Positions 24,914 through 35,900 of a stretch of 64,000 bases of DNA are shown here, piece after piece. The notes beneath the pieces are model-generated. The model searched no databases, was not told where the DNA came from, and saw only the letters and a program-made list of their open reading frames with translations. The stretch is taken from NCBI RefSeq assembly GCF_000764305.2, contig NW_025939107.1:1-64000 (forward strand), in the 5' to 3' direction. Positions within the stretch are counted from its first letter, which is position 1. Each line of letters starts with the position of its first letter. The DNA comes from Hyalella azteca. Taxonomy: Eukaryota > Arthropoda > Malacostraca > Amphipoda > Hyalellidae. The translations under genes were made by a program, and so were the position numbers.

Positions 24914-25351
24914 CTCTGTCACTCACTGCAGTGAGTACTGAGTTATATATATTTTTTCTTTCTGTCAATTAGTTGACTGTCTAATTAACCTCTCACTTCA
25001 AGCCCGTTTAGGCAGTTGCCATTGCTTTTTATTTAATTGAAATTATTCAATACATTTTTACATTAAATTTTATGTTAACTGTGATGCTGGATCAAGTGCC
25101 TTCGTATGAAATCTAGGTTAACATTAAAATCGTTAAAAGTTGAAATTTCCAATGAGATCCACGTAAAGTTGGATAGACTCCCTCGATAACATATACTACT
25201 CCAAATAAGATAACAGTTGCGTTACGATTAATTCGCTGCAAAACCTCTTAATTGAGGCTCAATAACCCAAACTTAATAATTGAAAATTTTAAAGACTCAA
25301 AAAACTCAAACTTAATAATTGAGGTTCAATTATAGTAGAGTAAAATATACT

Positions 25352-26333
25352 GTCATAATGTATTTCACTTTCATTAAAAGCTTCACTTTAAAAGCTTCTA
25401 TTGAATACGGTTGTTCCGTATTATGCTGACTCTAAATGCATCTCTGCTCTCAATTCTAAAACCTATTCGAGATTATTCTAATGAAAAGGTATCATTCACA
25501 AAGAAAATAAGTTTTCAAATGAAATGCTGGAATTTATTGAAAAATTTGTGGATATTAATGTTGAAGCGCAACATTACATTCTACATTTAATCTGACGATC
25601 TAAAGTCTGAGTTTGCCTGTGCGAGCTCGATTCGTGTTGATTTATGTGTCAGCTGAGCTATTCGCGTATGCATATTGCTTTTATTAATTTGGTAAGGCTT
25701 GATTGTTCAGGGTTTTATCTACAGCTGAAATTCTTTATGTATGAATATAGTCTGGTCATATATCTGTTTCTTAATTTGTTTCTTATAAAATAATTAAGTA
25801 TTGTTTTCCGAGATACCGGATGAGAAATACGAAGCCGCGTGTTAATTAACCGTTCTCCTCTTAATTGATTGATAGCTCTATTTTCAACACTAATTCATCT
25901 TGACTTCAGCCCTTTCGCGGTCAAGCACAAGAATATTTATAAATTTCTGAAAGCAGTACAAGAAAGTAGGAACAATTAAAAAATATATTTGTCCGTAATT
26001 ATTTTCCGAAATTTGGGACAATGATGGGTTGAGCAATTAGCTGTTTAATAATATATTGTATACGGTCATTGTTCCGAAAAAATTTATTACAGTTCAAATT
26101 TAAATATTTAGATGTAAAAAGTAACTACCTAACTTCAAAATTTCATAACGTTACATTAATTAATTGAGAAGATATCGCCACTTCCGTATTGTAAAAATAG
26201 TGCATAAGGAGCATCAATTTCACTGTCCGATTCTAACTATCATGTAAAAGAATTTTTATTTTGGGAGTGGTTGTTGGTGATGCTCTATGCAAGAGTGGAA
26301 CGATGGTCAGATAATTTTTGATTTGTATAGAGG
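25352..26333. other. About 1 kb present only in duplication copy 2
   Basis: In copy 1, AGAGTAAAATATA runs straight into GAGGCATAAAAACG (14334). Here the two are about 980 bp apart. No TIR, LTR or poly-A is obvious and no ORF is supported, so deletion in copy 1 is as likely as insertion here. Confidence 0.6.
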
Positions 26334-26553
26334 CATAAAAACGTAGTTCCAACATAAACTGGCGGAGGTGGTGAATCATTTCAGAAGGAGATTTTAGCTG
26401 ATCATATACGTCACTTACCCTAGAAAATGTTAAGTTGAATCGATAACAATATTCTTTGCAATTCATCTTAACTTCAAGTAATAATAGCGATGGTGTATTT
26501 AATTTTATTTTATGGACGATCCTCGATGTAATGTTTCCATAAAAATATAACAA
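26233..26553 (-). other. Conserved antisense ORF downstream of PAN/F5-8C copy 2
   Basis: A 106-codon minus-strand frame matching the one at 14255 over ITSRIVHKI through LRFYASI, then diverging because about 1 kb of extra DNA lies on its 3' side in this copy. The shared core is open in both copies. No function is assignable. Confidence 0.3.
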
Positions 26554-27165
26554 GTTTTAGCGCTATGTATAACGTCACACAACGAAAGATTTGTCCCGAT
26601 ATGTTTACTACAAAGTGGAAAAAGATGGAGCATTAGCATTTACCGAAAAAATTTTGAGTGATCTCATATTTACATATATTACAATTTTACCGTTTCATAT
26701 TATAATGCCATTTTTTGTCACTATAAAAGTTATATTTTACGTGTACATTATTTCGTTCGCGTCACTTCAATTTCTAAAATATATCCACATATCTGTAATA
26801 TACATATATATCTACATATTATCTCGAATAAATTATCGCTTTTTCTGATCGCTGAACCGATTATGGTTGGGCTGTACGTTCACCATCAAATTTCCAAAAT
26901 TCGTGTGTTGTGTGCTTTTCGCTTTTTTTTATACATGTGAAATTTGTTCTTGAACGCGATGGTCCAATCATGAGCTTTCGCAATGAGTGTGTTACTGTGC
27001 ATTGATTGAATTTTTGATTGATTGCCCGAGCTTTATTTTAGCACGTTTTCCCTGACATACTGTATATGAGCATTGCAAAAGCACTCAGTCTCACATGTCA
27101 CGATCAAAGTTACGCGTCGGCTGGACCTGTTTTTACCACACTTCTATTTAACTTCACTTGTTGTT

Positions 27166-28370
27166 TGTTGAGTAGTTTACGTTGGAAATTGAGGTAATGT
27201 AAAAATTTACAGCAATGTAGTAATTTACTTGCACAATGGGATTTACGTATTATTTTATATTAGAGTAATTTTTGGGCTATATTGGGGAATTTAATGTGTG
27301 GCTGGGATTCTCAATCTTGTGGGTAATTACGATGGCTTTAAAATTGAATTTAACCTTGGAATGAAATCAACGATTCTATTTGTGTATATTTCCTTCTGGC
27401 AACAATTGTGTTGCATGTATTTCGGCTACTTGAGTGTTCGTTCGCCTACAATCACTCACATTTTTTGGGCACCAGTATTTCACCAGTATTATGAATGATT
27501 AATTTTCATTGATGGTTTTTTCTGTTCCTGTCGGCTTATTATGTAGAAAATATATGTCATAATACAAGAAAAGTGTGAGAATATATATATGATGGCAATT
27601 ATGGTTACGATGCGAGATTATATAAAATAGGTTGAATGAGGAGACATTTTTCTAAAATAATCTGTTATTTAAATAATGATTATTTATTGCCGATCATTAG
27701 TTTGTTCAAATCTTATTCATAAGTTGAACGTCAATGTGAAAGTTCAATGTATCTAGTAGTAATGTATCTAGTAGTCAGTAGTAAATATCTATTATTAAAA
27801 ATTCGATGTATTATACTCGTACATCATTCCATTCCTGTCGGGTACAAATTGTAAAAAGTACAATTGTAAAAAATCTACATAAGATAGCAATTGAAGTAAA
27901 ATTCCACTAACACCAACCTCGGGTCATTTTCATTCTTCTTTTTTGTTTCAAGAATTTGGACGTTGCGTTTTTCGTTTTACATCATTTGGACATGCGGACA
28001 ATTGGTAGCGTTAAAATGAATATTTTACTTGCCATTACCGGATGCATTGTACCATATTTTTGGATTGCACGTGGTAAGCATAGCTGGTATTACTTATCCT
28101 GCGAATTCGTAATCCGATTCGAATATATAATTTGGTTAACATTAAGATATTTTTCAATTAAAAAACTATCATTTCTTAACTATCATCAAATTACTGAAAT
28201 AATGCTTAAACTTTGCTTAATGGCAAAAAAGTCTACCAAATCTCATAGAATATTAATTACATAAACGGCATACTCGTTATTTTACAAGCTGGAAGCGGCT
28301 TACCTAGCACACCAAAGCTGTAATCAACCACTTACAGGAGGAGGGAAAATCTCATTTCATTCCTTTAAAT
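27166..28370 (+). repeat. 1.2-kb block near-identical to 36367-37567
   Basis: Only scattered single-base differences by eye. Contains the signal-peptide exon (28016). The left edge lies inside a truncated MITE and the right edge is interrupted by a hAT-like element. Confidence 0.85.
28016..28073 (+). CDS. Signal-peptide first exon, copy 1
   Basis: ATG opens 19 codons of strongly hydrophobic sequence (MNILLAITGCIVPYFWIAR) that end at a good donor (GTG|GTAAGC) in phase 1. This is typical of the first coding exon of a secreted or membrane protein. The same exon with the same donor occurs at 37213 and 40325. No downstream partner exon in matching phase could be identified, and it does not splice in frame to the PAN exon at 22012. 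An in-frame longer reading upstream (from 27956) also exists. Confidence 0.45.
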
Positions 28371-29131
28371 CAGTGTTTCCCAAAGTGGGCGATTCCCTTA
28401 AATCAGTGGTGTATCTTTCCACCGCCCCCAGGGGGCGGTGGAAAGATCTGGGGTAGAAAAAGGCAGATAGGGGGGGGGCGGCAGTCCATGAAGTCAAAGT
28501 CAGAAGTTCGTACGTTTGTTTGACGATTTGTACACACATGCAACACATGCAGAACATGACTCCGCCTCGAATAAATTTTCGCGAGCTAAAAATCACCGTT
28601 TGGTAGTTAGGAATTTATATTCAAAATTTCGTCCGAATCTGTTCTGTAGTTTGGAGGAAATTCCTTGATCACTGCGAATTTCTGCCCATATCGGCATATA
28701 ACTCCCGAATGAAGGTGAAATTTAAAAATTTCTCACGAGCTAAACATCACTAATGTTAGGTTCTAATGGATACGTGTTCCAAGTTTTATCGAGCTGCGTT
28801 CATTAGTTTGGGAGATATTCCTTGGTCACTGAATTTGGAGATTGGCCGTGAGTCCGGCTGCGATACCAGCCACGAGTCCGGCCGTAAATTTGTCCAAGCC
28901 GTCCTAAATTCCTAATGCTGAAACAGTTAAAACTAAAAAATATTGGTTTACTAAATGGGGTTCTATTTGGGAAATACACATTTGTGTTTAACTTTTCCCT
29001 TTTAAAATTGCAGCGTTTGTTTTTATATGTGGCGTTTGTTTTTATATGTGTCTGTAAGGGGGTGCAGGGGGCGCTAGAGATTCACTGGGGTGACAAAGGA
29101 GGCGCCAGCCTGAAGAATTTGGGAACCACTG
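28371..29131. mobile_element. hAT-like non-autonomous element (CAGTG-TTCCCAAA ends)
   Basis: Starts CAGTGTTTCCCAAAGTGG and ends TTTGGGAACCACTG, the inverted ends typical of hAT elements. The near-identical block at 37567 lacks it, so this is an insertion of 761 bp. The flanking 8-mers CTTTAAAT and CCTTAATT are only partly alike, so the target duplication is imperfect. No transposase. Contains a GC hairpin at 28413. Confidence 0.75.
28413..28447. repeat. 35-nt GC-rich perfect hairpin
   Basis: Arms ATCTTTCCACCGCCCCC and its exact complement around one A. It stands out in AT-rich DNA and lies just inside the left end of the hAT-like element. A run of G (28470-28478) follows. Confidence 0.88.
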
Positions 29132-29426
29132 CCTTAATTAAATGAATTATGAAATGCCACGGAAATTGAATTTCAAGTCATTGCAAAACTTGTCGGATAA
29201 TCATGAAAGGTTGAAGAATATAAATGAATCAACTATCAAATTCATCTCGAGACAACGTCTCATATGGGCCTGACAGGCAATGAAGCGCAAGAAATTAAAA
29301 AAAATCACTTACATTTTTTTCATCTTTCAGTTTGCTTAGTTATTTTTACACAGTTATTTTTATGTTTTACCTTCCCTACATGGATGCCTACTTTAATCTA
29401 CCAATCTCAAAAATAATCCACATATA

Positions 29427-30193
29427 CAGGGTGACCCAAAAAAAATTTGCTAAAGGTAAAGGCTTATAACTTGAAAAGTATTTAAGCGTAAAAATATTAA
29501 ATAAGAACCACATGAAAGAGTATAACTTCAAGTTTTATTCAGATTACAATAAATGTTCAAAATGACCTCCTCGCTGTTGAATACGCAGCTCAATACGTTT
29601 TTCAAAATTTACGGTTGCTGCAGACAAGGTATCCTGGTCAATAAGTGCGAGAGCTTCACGAATTGTTATCTTCAGATTGTCAATGCTGCTTGGTCTTGTA
29701 CTGAATACTTTTTCTTTCACGTAACTTCATATAGGAAGAAATCAAAGGCGATTCATTGATTCTTTCTTCAAGCATGGCAATGTTTTTTTCTGATCTTCCA
29801 GTTCTTTGCCGTCCAGAATGACCTTTGTTTAGATTCAGGATCGTTCCTTTATCTTTCCACTGACGTACCCACTTCTTGATTGTGTTGAGGCTAACTTCTT
29901 GTCTGTATTTGGTGGAATAACCTCTATTTATTTTGGTTGGTGAAGTTTTCAGGTAAAATTATTCGACAATGCAAACTCGTTGCTCAGAATTTAGCTGCAT
30001 TGTAGGGGAATCTTGATCTTAAAAAAACAATGAGTTTTAAATATGAAATATATAGAGAACTTTGGTAACATGGATATCAAATGAAACTAGAAGTTATACT
30101 CTTTCATGTGGTTATTATTTCATCTTTCTACGTTTAATACTTTTCGAGTGATAAGCCTTTACTTTTAGCAACTTTTTTTTTTCGGTCACCCTG
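29427..30193 (-). mobile_element. Internally deleted Tc1/mariner-type element
   Basis: Flanked by TA. Inverted ends of about 115 bp begin CAGGGTGACC(C/G)AAAAAAAA. It contains both ends of a minus-strand transposase but not its middle. Copy 52.85-53.03 kb shows the same flanking foldback sequence without it, which confirms the insertion. Confidence 0.88.
29544..30000 (-). pseudogene. Transposase remnant, Tc1/mariner superfamily
   Basis: The minus strand begins MQLNSEQRVCIVE at 30000, followed by a helix-turn-helix-like stretch (SLNTIKKWVRQWKDKG) and GHSGRQRTGRSEKNIAML. It then jumps to a C-terminal end (VFSTRPSSIDNLKITIREAL, then NFEKRIELRIQQRGGHFEH). The latter is the usual tail of mariner/IS630-like transposases. 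The catalytic DDE/D region is deleted and stops and frameshifts are present, so it is dead. Confidence 0.8.
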
Positions 30194-30929
30194 TATATAC
30201 AAATAAAAGACTGATTTTTTTATATGTATATGTGGATAATTTTTGAGATTGGTAGATTAAAGTAGACATCCATGTAGGGAAGGGAAAACATAAAAATAAC
30301 GATTTTTTATTTACTGTATCTAACCCGTATTATTTACTGTATCTAACCCGTTCGGTTAGGTTAATTGCAATAAAGTTGCATTGATATGTTTTGAAAATGT
30401 TTTATTATCATCAAATGTTTATGAGTAAATCCCAATAGCAGAACAATTAATATTTAGAGATTTACAATAATTTTGGCCATCGTAGCGGCTAATGTAGCGC
30501 GCTACATTTTACTGTAGCGGTAGCGATAGCGCTCGCTACAATCTAGTGGATGTAGCGGTAGCGGTAGCACCCGCTACAGTAAAACAACATAAACATAAAA
30601 CGCTACCACGGTATACTGTACTTTAACACCATAGTTTCCAGCCAACTCCACTAAAAACTGCATGAATTGGACTAACGAGAGCAAATGGTGAGTCTGCAAA
30701 CTGGAATTATCTTCGTTAAAACACCCCTATATCCTTACCTTAACCTTAGGCACTTGCTTTCTATGACTAATCAATTTCTTGGCAAGCTAGCGATGATGTT
30801 GCCGTTTATATGCGAAATATCTTGTCAGGTTAGGTTAATTCAGGTTAAGTTAATGTTTTATTGTAAAGACAAATCAAGAAATACAGAAAATTGCTGCACA
30901 GAAAGAGCACCCAATTCCCTCTAGCAGGT

Positions 30930-31560
30930 CAACATTATTCAATGCAAAGTACTGAATTAAACATATTTTTTTTAACAACATCATTATTCCCTATTAAATT
31001 GCTTTGTTTCGATTGTGAATGAGATACAACAATCACATAGTCAAAACAACAGAGATACAAGAATCGCAGTCTTGTTGTAGTCAATACAACAAGACGAGTT
31101 GTTATAGTGGCTACAACAATTCGTTTCAATTAAAAAAAACGCTTCAGGTACGGAATGCCGATCGAAATTTAATTTTTTAAATGAATTGTGTCAGATTTGC
31201 AGTTAAAAAAAGTCAAAGTCAGTCCTCAATATTCTCTGAATCTGACATTGAATGTTGATTGAATCAAATTTCATTATCATTCAGGTACAATAATAGTGTA
31301 CAGTAATACCGATAACTGCAAGACCATGACATAGAGACCATAAGAAAATTGCAAAATTAAAGTTGTAAAGATAGAATACGAAGTTAGAATACATTCGCGA
31401 CGCATGCCGTTAGGAATAAAACGTGAATTTAAATCCGCTGCTTTGAATCAGGAAGAGCAAGTAGGAATATTATGAAGAGCGATGTTTTATCAAAATTTAA
31501 CCATTTCCGCATTGAAATACCGTATGCGATGCACACAAACATTGGTTATGTATTTACATC
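30930..31560. repeat. Duplicated module matching 2818-3370
   Basis: Contains the conserved GTCTTGTTGTA hairpin and the GACGCATGCCG module. The best reading MPLGIKREFKSAALNQEE soon stops. Confidence 0.7.
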
Positions 31561-31574
31561 TATAATAAAAATCA

Positions 31575-31734
31575 GAATCGGCAAGGAGGCCGGGCGGTTA
31601 AGCACAGCAGAATTGTAGCAGTGAGTTGCGAGTTCGAGACCGCAAAATGTTGTGAATGTTCTGCGATGTTAAGAATCGGCGACAGGCCTACGGCCTAATA
31701 AACGCTGAAATCGCTATTATTTTATTATTATTAA
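31575..31734 (+). mobile_element. tRNA-derived SINE
   Basis: A box-like AGGCCGGGCGGTTAAGCA and a B box GAGTTCGAGACC, spaced as in a tRNA gene, lead to a body ending AATCGGCGACAGGCC-TACGGCC and a (TTATT) simple tail. The tail hairpin is shared with the LINE fragment ending at 47128. Confidence 0.8.
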
Positions 31735-31881
31735 TTGATTCAAGCATTGTCTCCGACTAAACGCAAGTGTGCAAAATTTCAGATCGATTGGGCAGGTAGA
31801 ATTAAGTGTATTAAATATCGATTATAAGATTTGTAGTAGACTAACAAGCAACAAGAAGTGAAGTTAAAGAGAAGTGTTGTA
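31735..31881 (-). mobile_element. ACAACACTTCT-family MITE, truncated, reverse
   Basis: Carries reversed landmarks (CAAGTGTGCAAAATTTCAG, CAACAAGAAGTGAAGTTAAA) and the terminus GAGAAGTGTTGT. The other half is missing; the SINE abuts the break. Confidence 0.7.
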
Positions 31882-32570
31882 ATAAAACAACAGCTACATC
31901 AGAATGAAATTGAATCCACCAAAATCCCTTTAAATATGAATATGCGTTATTACACTTGTCAATACGGGACTAGCATCATAATGTTCTTTTTGCACTAGTA
32001 TTTCTATAAAGTTCATCAAGAAGACAGAATACATTCACGATGCATGCCGTTGCGAATGAAACGTGAATTAGAATCCGCTGGCTTAAATTATAAATGCATT
32101 TTTAGTGTTAGAGACCAGATGAAAGCCTCAAAGTCCAACAATCATGGTAATTATTGGAACTATGACAGTAATCGTGAATGCGTCGGATGTCAAGTTGCTC
32201 TCATAAAATACATGTTCCTTGGACACGAAATGATTCCTCCAGCGAAATAATTCCTCTGCATCATTTTAAATTTGTTGAGCATAAATTAAACCATCTCTAT
32301 TGAATCTACCGAAAACATCATGGCTTCGACATTTAATCGTGTCGATGAAATAACACCTAGAACCAAGGGCAGAACCTGCAGTAGTTTGCAGCTGGTCAAT
32401 AGACCACAACCAGCGGCACGGCTACGATGCTCATTAGTGCTGTCCGCGACATGGGTATCCGTTCCGCGGATTAAGGCAGCGCTCCGAAATAAATTATTTG
32501 GCGACGACGAATGCATGCAAACAGCAATGCTGCACAGAAAAAGCACCCGACTTTTTTGAGCGGGTCATCG
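31880..32570. repeat. Duplicated block matching 3760-4820
   Basis: The better preserved copy of the pair. It contains the 68-codon ORF at 32044 and an open GC-richer stretch at 32320-32559 (MASTFNRVDEITPRTKGR) whose frame is broken in the 4.6-kb copy. Confidence 0.75.
32044..32250 (+). other. Conserved short ORF in a six-times repeated module
   Basis: A 68-codon frame starting MPLRMKRELESAGLNYK. The opening (MP-L/I-RMKRE-F/L-ESA) recurs at about 3236, 3948, 6327, 31408 and 32969, with different lengths before a stop. Only this copy stays open through NHGNYWNYDSN; the copy at 3948-4500 is broken by stops. No domain was recognised. It may be an exon remnant carried by the duplicated block. Confidence 0.22.
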
Positions 32571-32779
32571 TTACTCAATGCAAAGTACTGAAATATAATT
32601 TTTGTAATTTGACATGGGCATGCATTTGTTTTCCTTTCATGTGTTTTCTTTAAAAATATCGATCCTGCTGTCTGTGTACATTTGTACAATTCCCTACTAA
32701 ATTGCTGTGTTTCGATTGTGATTGAGATAAGTTAAAACTCGTAAAATTTTTAGTCTATAGTGACTACAAAAATTCGTTT

Positions 32780-34515
32780 GAAAATTTTGATTGAAAATTT
32801 TGATTTTGATTGAGTCAAGTGTCATTATCATCCAGGTACCTACAATAATTGAGTACAGTAATACCGGTAACTGCAAGACCATGACTTTGAGACCTTAGGA
32901 CTTGTATTAAAGTTCTAAAGGCAGAATACTGGTAAGACAGAATAAGAAGACAGAATACATTCACGACGCATGCCGCTACGAATGAAACGTGAATTTGAAT
33001 CTGCTGCTATAAATTATGAAAGAATAGCTAGCATCTTATTAAGATTTAAACCATTTCGACATTAATGCACCGTATACGATGCACACAAAAATTGGCTATG
33101 TATTTAAATCTAAAATAAAGCATCAGCCACTCCAGAATGAAATGGAATTCTCCAAAATCTTTTACAATATGAATATGCGTCATTACGCTTATCAATGCGA
33201 GGCTAACATCATAATGTTCTTTTTACACTAGTATTTCTAAAAAGTTTTCCAATATTCTATTCAATGTCTAAAATTATTATTTTCCAGGACACAAAACTCA
33301 CGCCTCATTGCCGGGCTAATCAGCTGCATTTGATGCGTGCATGCACGGCAAATTCACCTGCTGCAATATTATCTCGGCCTCCCGACGTCGGCCTCCAGTC
33401 GCGTGGTGGCGAGGCTGTGGGACTTTGCGTGCCGCACAGCGAAGCCTTCTTATAACAATTTACAACTTACCGAAATGAAAAATTTCTTATTTCTTTTCAC
33501 TCTGAATATTTTCGTACGTTTTCAAATTGAAAATTTTCTAAATAATTTTTTATTATTGATTAGCTATATTTTTTATCAGTCCGTAAGTATTCTACGACGA
33601 ATTATCTGAAGTCAAAAATCTTAATACAAAAGCCTTATGAATTATATTTTAGGGGGAGAAACTACTTACATAATCTAATTGCGAGTGACTAGATACAGTT
33701 TAATTTTAATAGCTATAATTTTTAACTGATACGGTGTCATTATTAATTCGTAATTTATTCCCAACCCTTGCATCAAAAAAATTATATTAGTCAAGATTGA
33801 CCTGATTCATGCCGAAAAAAGTTTTCTCGCCCCACATCTCTCAAAGATACACACTCATTTCAAGTCTCTCAATTCAAATGTTTCTCAACATTTTAATCAT
33901 AGATTACTTAATTGTGCCGTTCTTCACGGTTCTTGACAAAATGGTTGCGCAAATTTTTAGCAGATAGCTTCATTTCCGAAAATATTTAAATGTCAGTAAC
34001 CGAGTAAAAAATAACTTACATCAAATCCACAGTATACGAGGCTTCCTACGAATCCAATATTTTGTAAGTTCTACAATTCTATCATTTTACAGGATGTTTG
34101 GAATCAATTTCGATGACTAACAGTTAGTCGATAACGAAAATGCCCGATGCGTAAATGAGATAAAATGTGAACCATGCTATTAATATCGAGCGATCATATC
34201 GACAAATTAAAGAAATATATAGATTACTTGGGTCTAAGCAGTCATTTGCATCTCTGGTCACTAACCAATTGTTGCCAGCGGAACTTAAAAAACCGCTTTA
34301 GACTGGGCTACTAAATTTACTGGACAACTTTTAATTAATAAGCTAGGAAAGGATGGTCGATGCAAAAGGCCATCAAAGCACCTCTAAAAACAAAATTGCT
34401 CATTTATACAACTAGGAGTTGTTTAGTAATAACCATTTCCACGGTTTTAAAATTTAGCTGTTTTTTCTCACGAAAAACATTTCTGGGAAATATTTACATT
34501 CCTGAAATTAGCAAC
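32780..34515. repeat. Duplicated block matching 6090-7925
   Basis: Collinear with 6090-7925 including the GACGCATGCCG module and the exon-like block at 33288. The ORF seen at 7570 is frameshifted here near 34290. Confidence 0.75.
33288..33452 (+). other. GC-rich exon-like block, copy 2
   Basis: Paralogue of the block at 6648 with the same TATTTTCCAG acceptor. The reading DTKLTPHCRANQLHLMR stays open until a two-base loss near the end makes it finish early (PHSEAFL). No family was recognised. Confidence 0.3.
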
Positions 34516-35548
34516 TATACCGTCTCCGTATATGGAAAGCACATAATTTGATCGAAACTCTTCGAAATGGTACGGATTTATTTGTCTCACAGGATGAGAT
34601 TAAACTATTTTTACAAATCTAAGCTTGATTCACATGAGGTTTTACTTCTATTTCGTTCAACATTATTAATAAGTGATAGCTCCGCCTTTTCGATACGAAC
34701 TTTAATGTCCATTGCAGATTAACCTATATTCTTACCAACAGCTTCAACCTTATTATTGATTATTATGGGTTAACCAATAGTTTCATCGCTTCTGCATATA
34801 GGTACTCGTAGAAGCATCTGATCAGCCCAAGCAGTTTATTAGATTTACTAACTTGCGTTTGAACGTGCCTAGAAACTTTCAGCTGTGTGTTAACATAAAC
34901 TCTCAAATATTCTTCCACTGCCGACTTTACAATCACAAATCACTTTTTGCGACCATATCCTCTTATTCTGTATGCTTTCTGTTCATTGTTACTAAATACT
35001 AAAATTCGGTAACACTCACCTTATGTAAATCAAATGCATCATTCACCAGATGAATGAACACCGGCATTTTATCGCAAGAAATATGCAGTCGCCACCCTTA
35101 TAGGCATATTGATACATTAAACACAGCTGTTCGTATTGAAGTCGCTGAGGGACTCGATTTCTAAGAGGGAAGCCAAGATCATTTCATTCGGGAATATTGA
35201 TTTTTAGATTATTAATTTTCAGAGACATTCATCCGACTATAACGGCACATGATAAAACACCAATCAACACGAGCAAGCAAGATAAATGGTTAATAAAAAT
35301 TAACAAATAATTCGTTCCTTTTACGAACAACATGCAGGGATTAGTGCTAACATTTAATGTTTTGATCATGTAAAACCTTTATATTTTAACAGCATTTATC
35401 CGAAGCAGCGATACATACAGCCCTCACCGAGCACCTCCATCTCAAATCACATCACCTGCTGTGAGGTGGCTCAGCCTGTACACGGCGCTGTTGAGTTTGC
35501 CTGTTCGGCGGCAACGATTTAAATATAAATTTTAAATTGTATTACTAT
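34516..35548. repeat. 1,033-bp block identical to 19645-20677
   Basis: Joins seamlessly on its left to the block homologous to 6.5-7.9 kb, and ends at a 20-bp minisatellite. Perfect identity next to diverged neighbours points to very recent duplication, gene conversion or an assembly join. Confidence 0.88.
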
Positions 35549-35634
35549 ATCTACTCCTCGTACTGTCCATCTACTCCTCGTATTGTCCATCTACTCCCCG
35601 TATTGTCCATCTACTCCCCGTATTGTAATCTACT
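35549..35634. repeat. 20-bp minisatellite, copy 1
   Basis: About four units of CTACTCCTCGTATTGTCCAT precede the acceptor of the exon at 35676 and mark the right edge of the identical 1,033-bp block. Confidence 0.85.
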
Positions 35635-35675
35635 CATTTTTCCCCCTAACCCCACTCATCTACTCATCTCCCCAG

Positions 35676-35900
35676 CTTCCAGATCAGCTGGCCGTGAGGC
35701 TACAGACGTGTCAGGACGCCATCCCTCTACTCCCCTCTATCATGCACGTCTCTGACGACCCTCGTCCTCCCCTCAACACGTCCCCCATGTCGTCCTCGTC
35801 AGTGCTGCCCAGTCTCCACGTCTGGCTCAAGAGGCTACAGTTCAAAATGGGACAAATTGAACTGCAAAGCTCCGCGGCCACTCAGTTCTACTCCATGTAG
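35676..35900 (+). CDS. Terminal exon of an unrecognised gene, copy 1
   Basis: A pyrimidine-rich acceptor (CATCTCCCCAG) precedes a 225-nt open frame that starts LPDQLAVRLQTCQDA and ends FYSM then TAG. It is GC-rich against AT-rich flanks. The sequence suggests a helical segment, a Pro/Ser loop (around DDPRPPLNTSP) and a second helix (LHVWLKRLQFKMGQIELQ). I do not recognise the family. Exons upstream of it are not found in the window. A 39-bp tandem repeat begins at its stop codon. The paralogue at 37705 differs at very few residues, including Met to Ile in the Ser-rich loop. Confidence 0.5.
   Translation, partial: LPDQLAVRLQTCQDAIPLLPSIMHVSDDPRPPLNTSPMSSSSVLPSLHVWLKRLQFKMGQIELQSSAATQFYSM

Larger units (their letters stand above)
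20600..26990. repeat. 6-kb segmental duplication carrying PAN/F5-8C gene copy 2
   Basis: Partner of 8900-14930. It breaks off inside an ACAACACTTCT-type repeat near 27165, where the 27.2-28.4 kb block starts. Confidence 0.85.
29325..30590. mobile_element. Right part of a GTAGCGG hAT MITE carrying a foldback segment
   Basis: 29335-29426 and 30194-30300 are inverted copies of each other around the mariner element. They continue into 30300-30590, which matches 53030-53310, including the GTAGCGGTAGCG terminal array. The left end of the element is missing here. Confidence 0.65.

Noticed and set aside
22012..28073. Joining the MNILLAITG signal exon to the PAN exon as one gene
   Set aside because: The signal exon ends in phase 1 and no acceptor with a usable pyrimidine tract and matching phase precedes the PAN reading; the gene order is also wrong within each copy.
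31575..31650. Functional tRNA gene
   Set aside because: A and B box motifs are present but the cloverleaf does not close well and the sequence continues into a SINE body and tail.
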